Origin: Comamonas odontotermitis
GTDB taxonomy: Bacteria > Pseudomonadota > Gammaproteobacteria > Burkholderiales > Burkholderiaceae_C
Reading direction: 5' to 3'
NCBI RefSeq assembly: GCF_020080045.1
Contig: NZ_CP083451.1
Location: 4,265,001 to 4,329,000 of the forward strand
Length of the DNA: 64,000 bases
In this document: one piece after another, positions 63,623-64,000 of the stretch
Layout: the number at the start of each line of letters is the position of its first letter
Numbering within the stretch: the stretch's first letter is position 1
Position numbers and translations under genes: made by a program
Notes under the pieces: generated by a model
What the model was told of the DNA's origin: nothing
The model's database searches: none
Seen by the model: only the letters and a program-made list of their open reading frames with translations

Positions 63623-64000
63623 TCAAACCATCCAGCATGAACACCCCAGCGCGCCAAAGAAGCTCTTGGGGTCAGACGACGGCACGCTGGAGGCCCAGGC
63701 ATCGGCATGGCTGTGGCCATGCAGACCACAATGGGTACCGCAACCGCAGGCAGCAGCCATATTGTGGTAGCGGGCCGGGTTCAGCGAGTTTCTGCCAGCG
63801 CCCTCGGGCTCACCCCAGGCACCATAGCCCTTGAAGGTGCGCGTGGGCGACCAATCCGGCATGGCCGGGGGCAGCGGATTATCGTCCAGCGCAGCAAAAT
63901 CGCTCTCGCCATAGACCACACGGCCTCCGACGACGGTCAGGTGCGAAGTGAGGAACGATATTTCGTCCTCCGGCACCTGGAAGAAGTCCTTGCTGGGAAC
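63623..64000 (-). CDS. Amidohydrolase family protein (YtcJ-like), C-terminal part; runs off the right edge
   Basis: 126 codons; the frame is open to the last base, so the metal-binding N-terminal and central part are outside. VPEDEISFLTSHLTVVGGRV VY is the typical C-terminal strand that completes the composite beta-sandwich, and MPDWSPTRTFKGYGAWGEP closes the family pattern. An extra tail with several cysteines and histidines (CGCGTHCGLHGHSHADAW) follows, perhaps a metal site. It is the first visible gene of the DoxX/YoaK/TMEM175 operon. Confidence 0.85.
   Translation of the reverse strand, partial: VPSKDFFQVPEDEISFLTSHLTVVGGRVVYGESDFAALDDNPLPPAMPDWSPTRTFKGYGAWGEPEGAGRNSLNPARYHNMAAACGCGTHCGLHGHSHADAWASSVPSSDPKSFFGALGCSCWMV

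Overview
The window is a contiguous piece of a high-GC betaproteobacterial chromosome, most likely family Comamonadaceae (Comamonas or a close relative). The basis is the protein families and their style (YhdP/glnE, tctC-type Bug protein next to a Gram-negative porin, recA-recX, TfpZ pilin accessory protein, DUF3717-DUF1289 protein), the LexA box of the CTG-N10-CAG type, and many copies of an intergenic palindrome of the form AATAGCTGCTGGCGCTT...AAGCGCCAGCAGCTATT that I associate with this family. No rRNA, tRNA, CRISPR array, intact insertion sequence or prophage was seen. The two ends cut through genes: the 5' part of a yhdP-like gene on the left and the 3' part of an amidohydrolase gene on the right.

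Layout. 1-7.8 kb: yhdP/glnE divergent pair, a structured intergenic RNA candidate with its own promoter and terminator, a GST, purB, yaeQ. 7.9-12.3 kb: DUF3717-DUF1289 protein, a Mn2+ (yybP-ykoY) riboswitch in front of a TerC exporter, small membrane proteins, a BepA-like M48 protease. 12.5-14.6 kb: moaC whose 3' end turns AT-rich, then tfpZ and the type IV pilin pilA with a sigma-54 promoter; this looks like a transferred pilin cassette. 14.6-20 kb: FHA protein, second TerC, sucCD, argC. 20-27.9 kb: a seven-gene block (PotD/A/B/C-like ABC importer plus a three-part FAD/2Fe-2S dehydrogenase) facing an IclR regulator across a perfect 11-bp-arm palindrome; this is a self-contained uptake-and-oxidation system for an unidentified amine, amino acid or opine. 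28-35.7 kb: small membrane proteins, a MITE-like element, a YddG-type exporter, an unusual secreted M20 peptidase pair, and a LysE exporter broken by an 11-bp tandem duplication. 35.9-41.4 kb: porin and Bug binding protein, recA-recX with two SOS boxes, MarR regulator, SdiA-regulated-like protein. 41.6-46.2 kb: TctD/TctE-like two-component system, SPOR protein, birA and a SET-domain methyltransferase with a lysine-rich tail. 46.4-51.1 kb: topoisomerase III fused to a SWIB domain, coupled to an unknown exported protein. 51.2-57 kb: phosphotransferase/acyl-CoA dehydrogenase pair, tyrosine phosphatase, a large Ig-domain surface protein with an IPTL-like C-terminal anchor. 57-64 kb: class A beta-lactamase, a YqjI-like metal-sensing PadR repressor, DUF4261/nucleotidyltransferase pair, RDD protein, and an operon of amidohydrolase, DoxX, two YoaK (DUF1275) proteins and a TMEM175-type channel.

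The most interesting items are the divergent SET methyltransferase / TopoIII-SWIB locus separated by a 31-bp alternating purine-pyrimidine tract, the M20 peptidase with a separate secreted dimerisation-domain-like partner, the ABC/dehydrogenase cluster with its IclR operator, the transferred pilin cassette, the palindromic repeat family that has entered coding sequences, and the structured RNA downstream of glnE. Functions below rest on reading translated sequence and motifs by eye; no database search was run.
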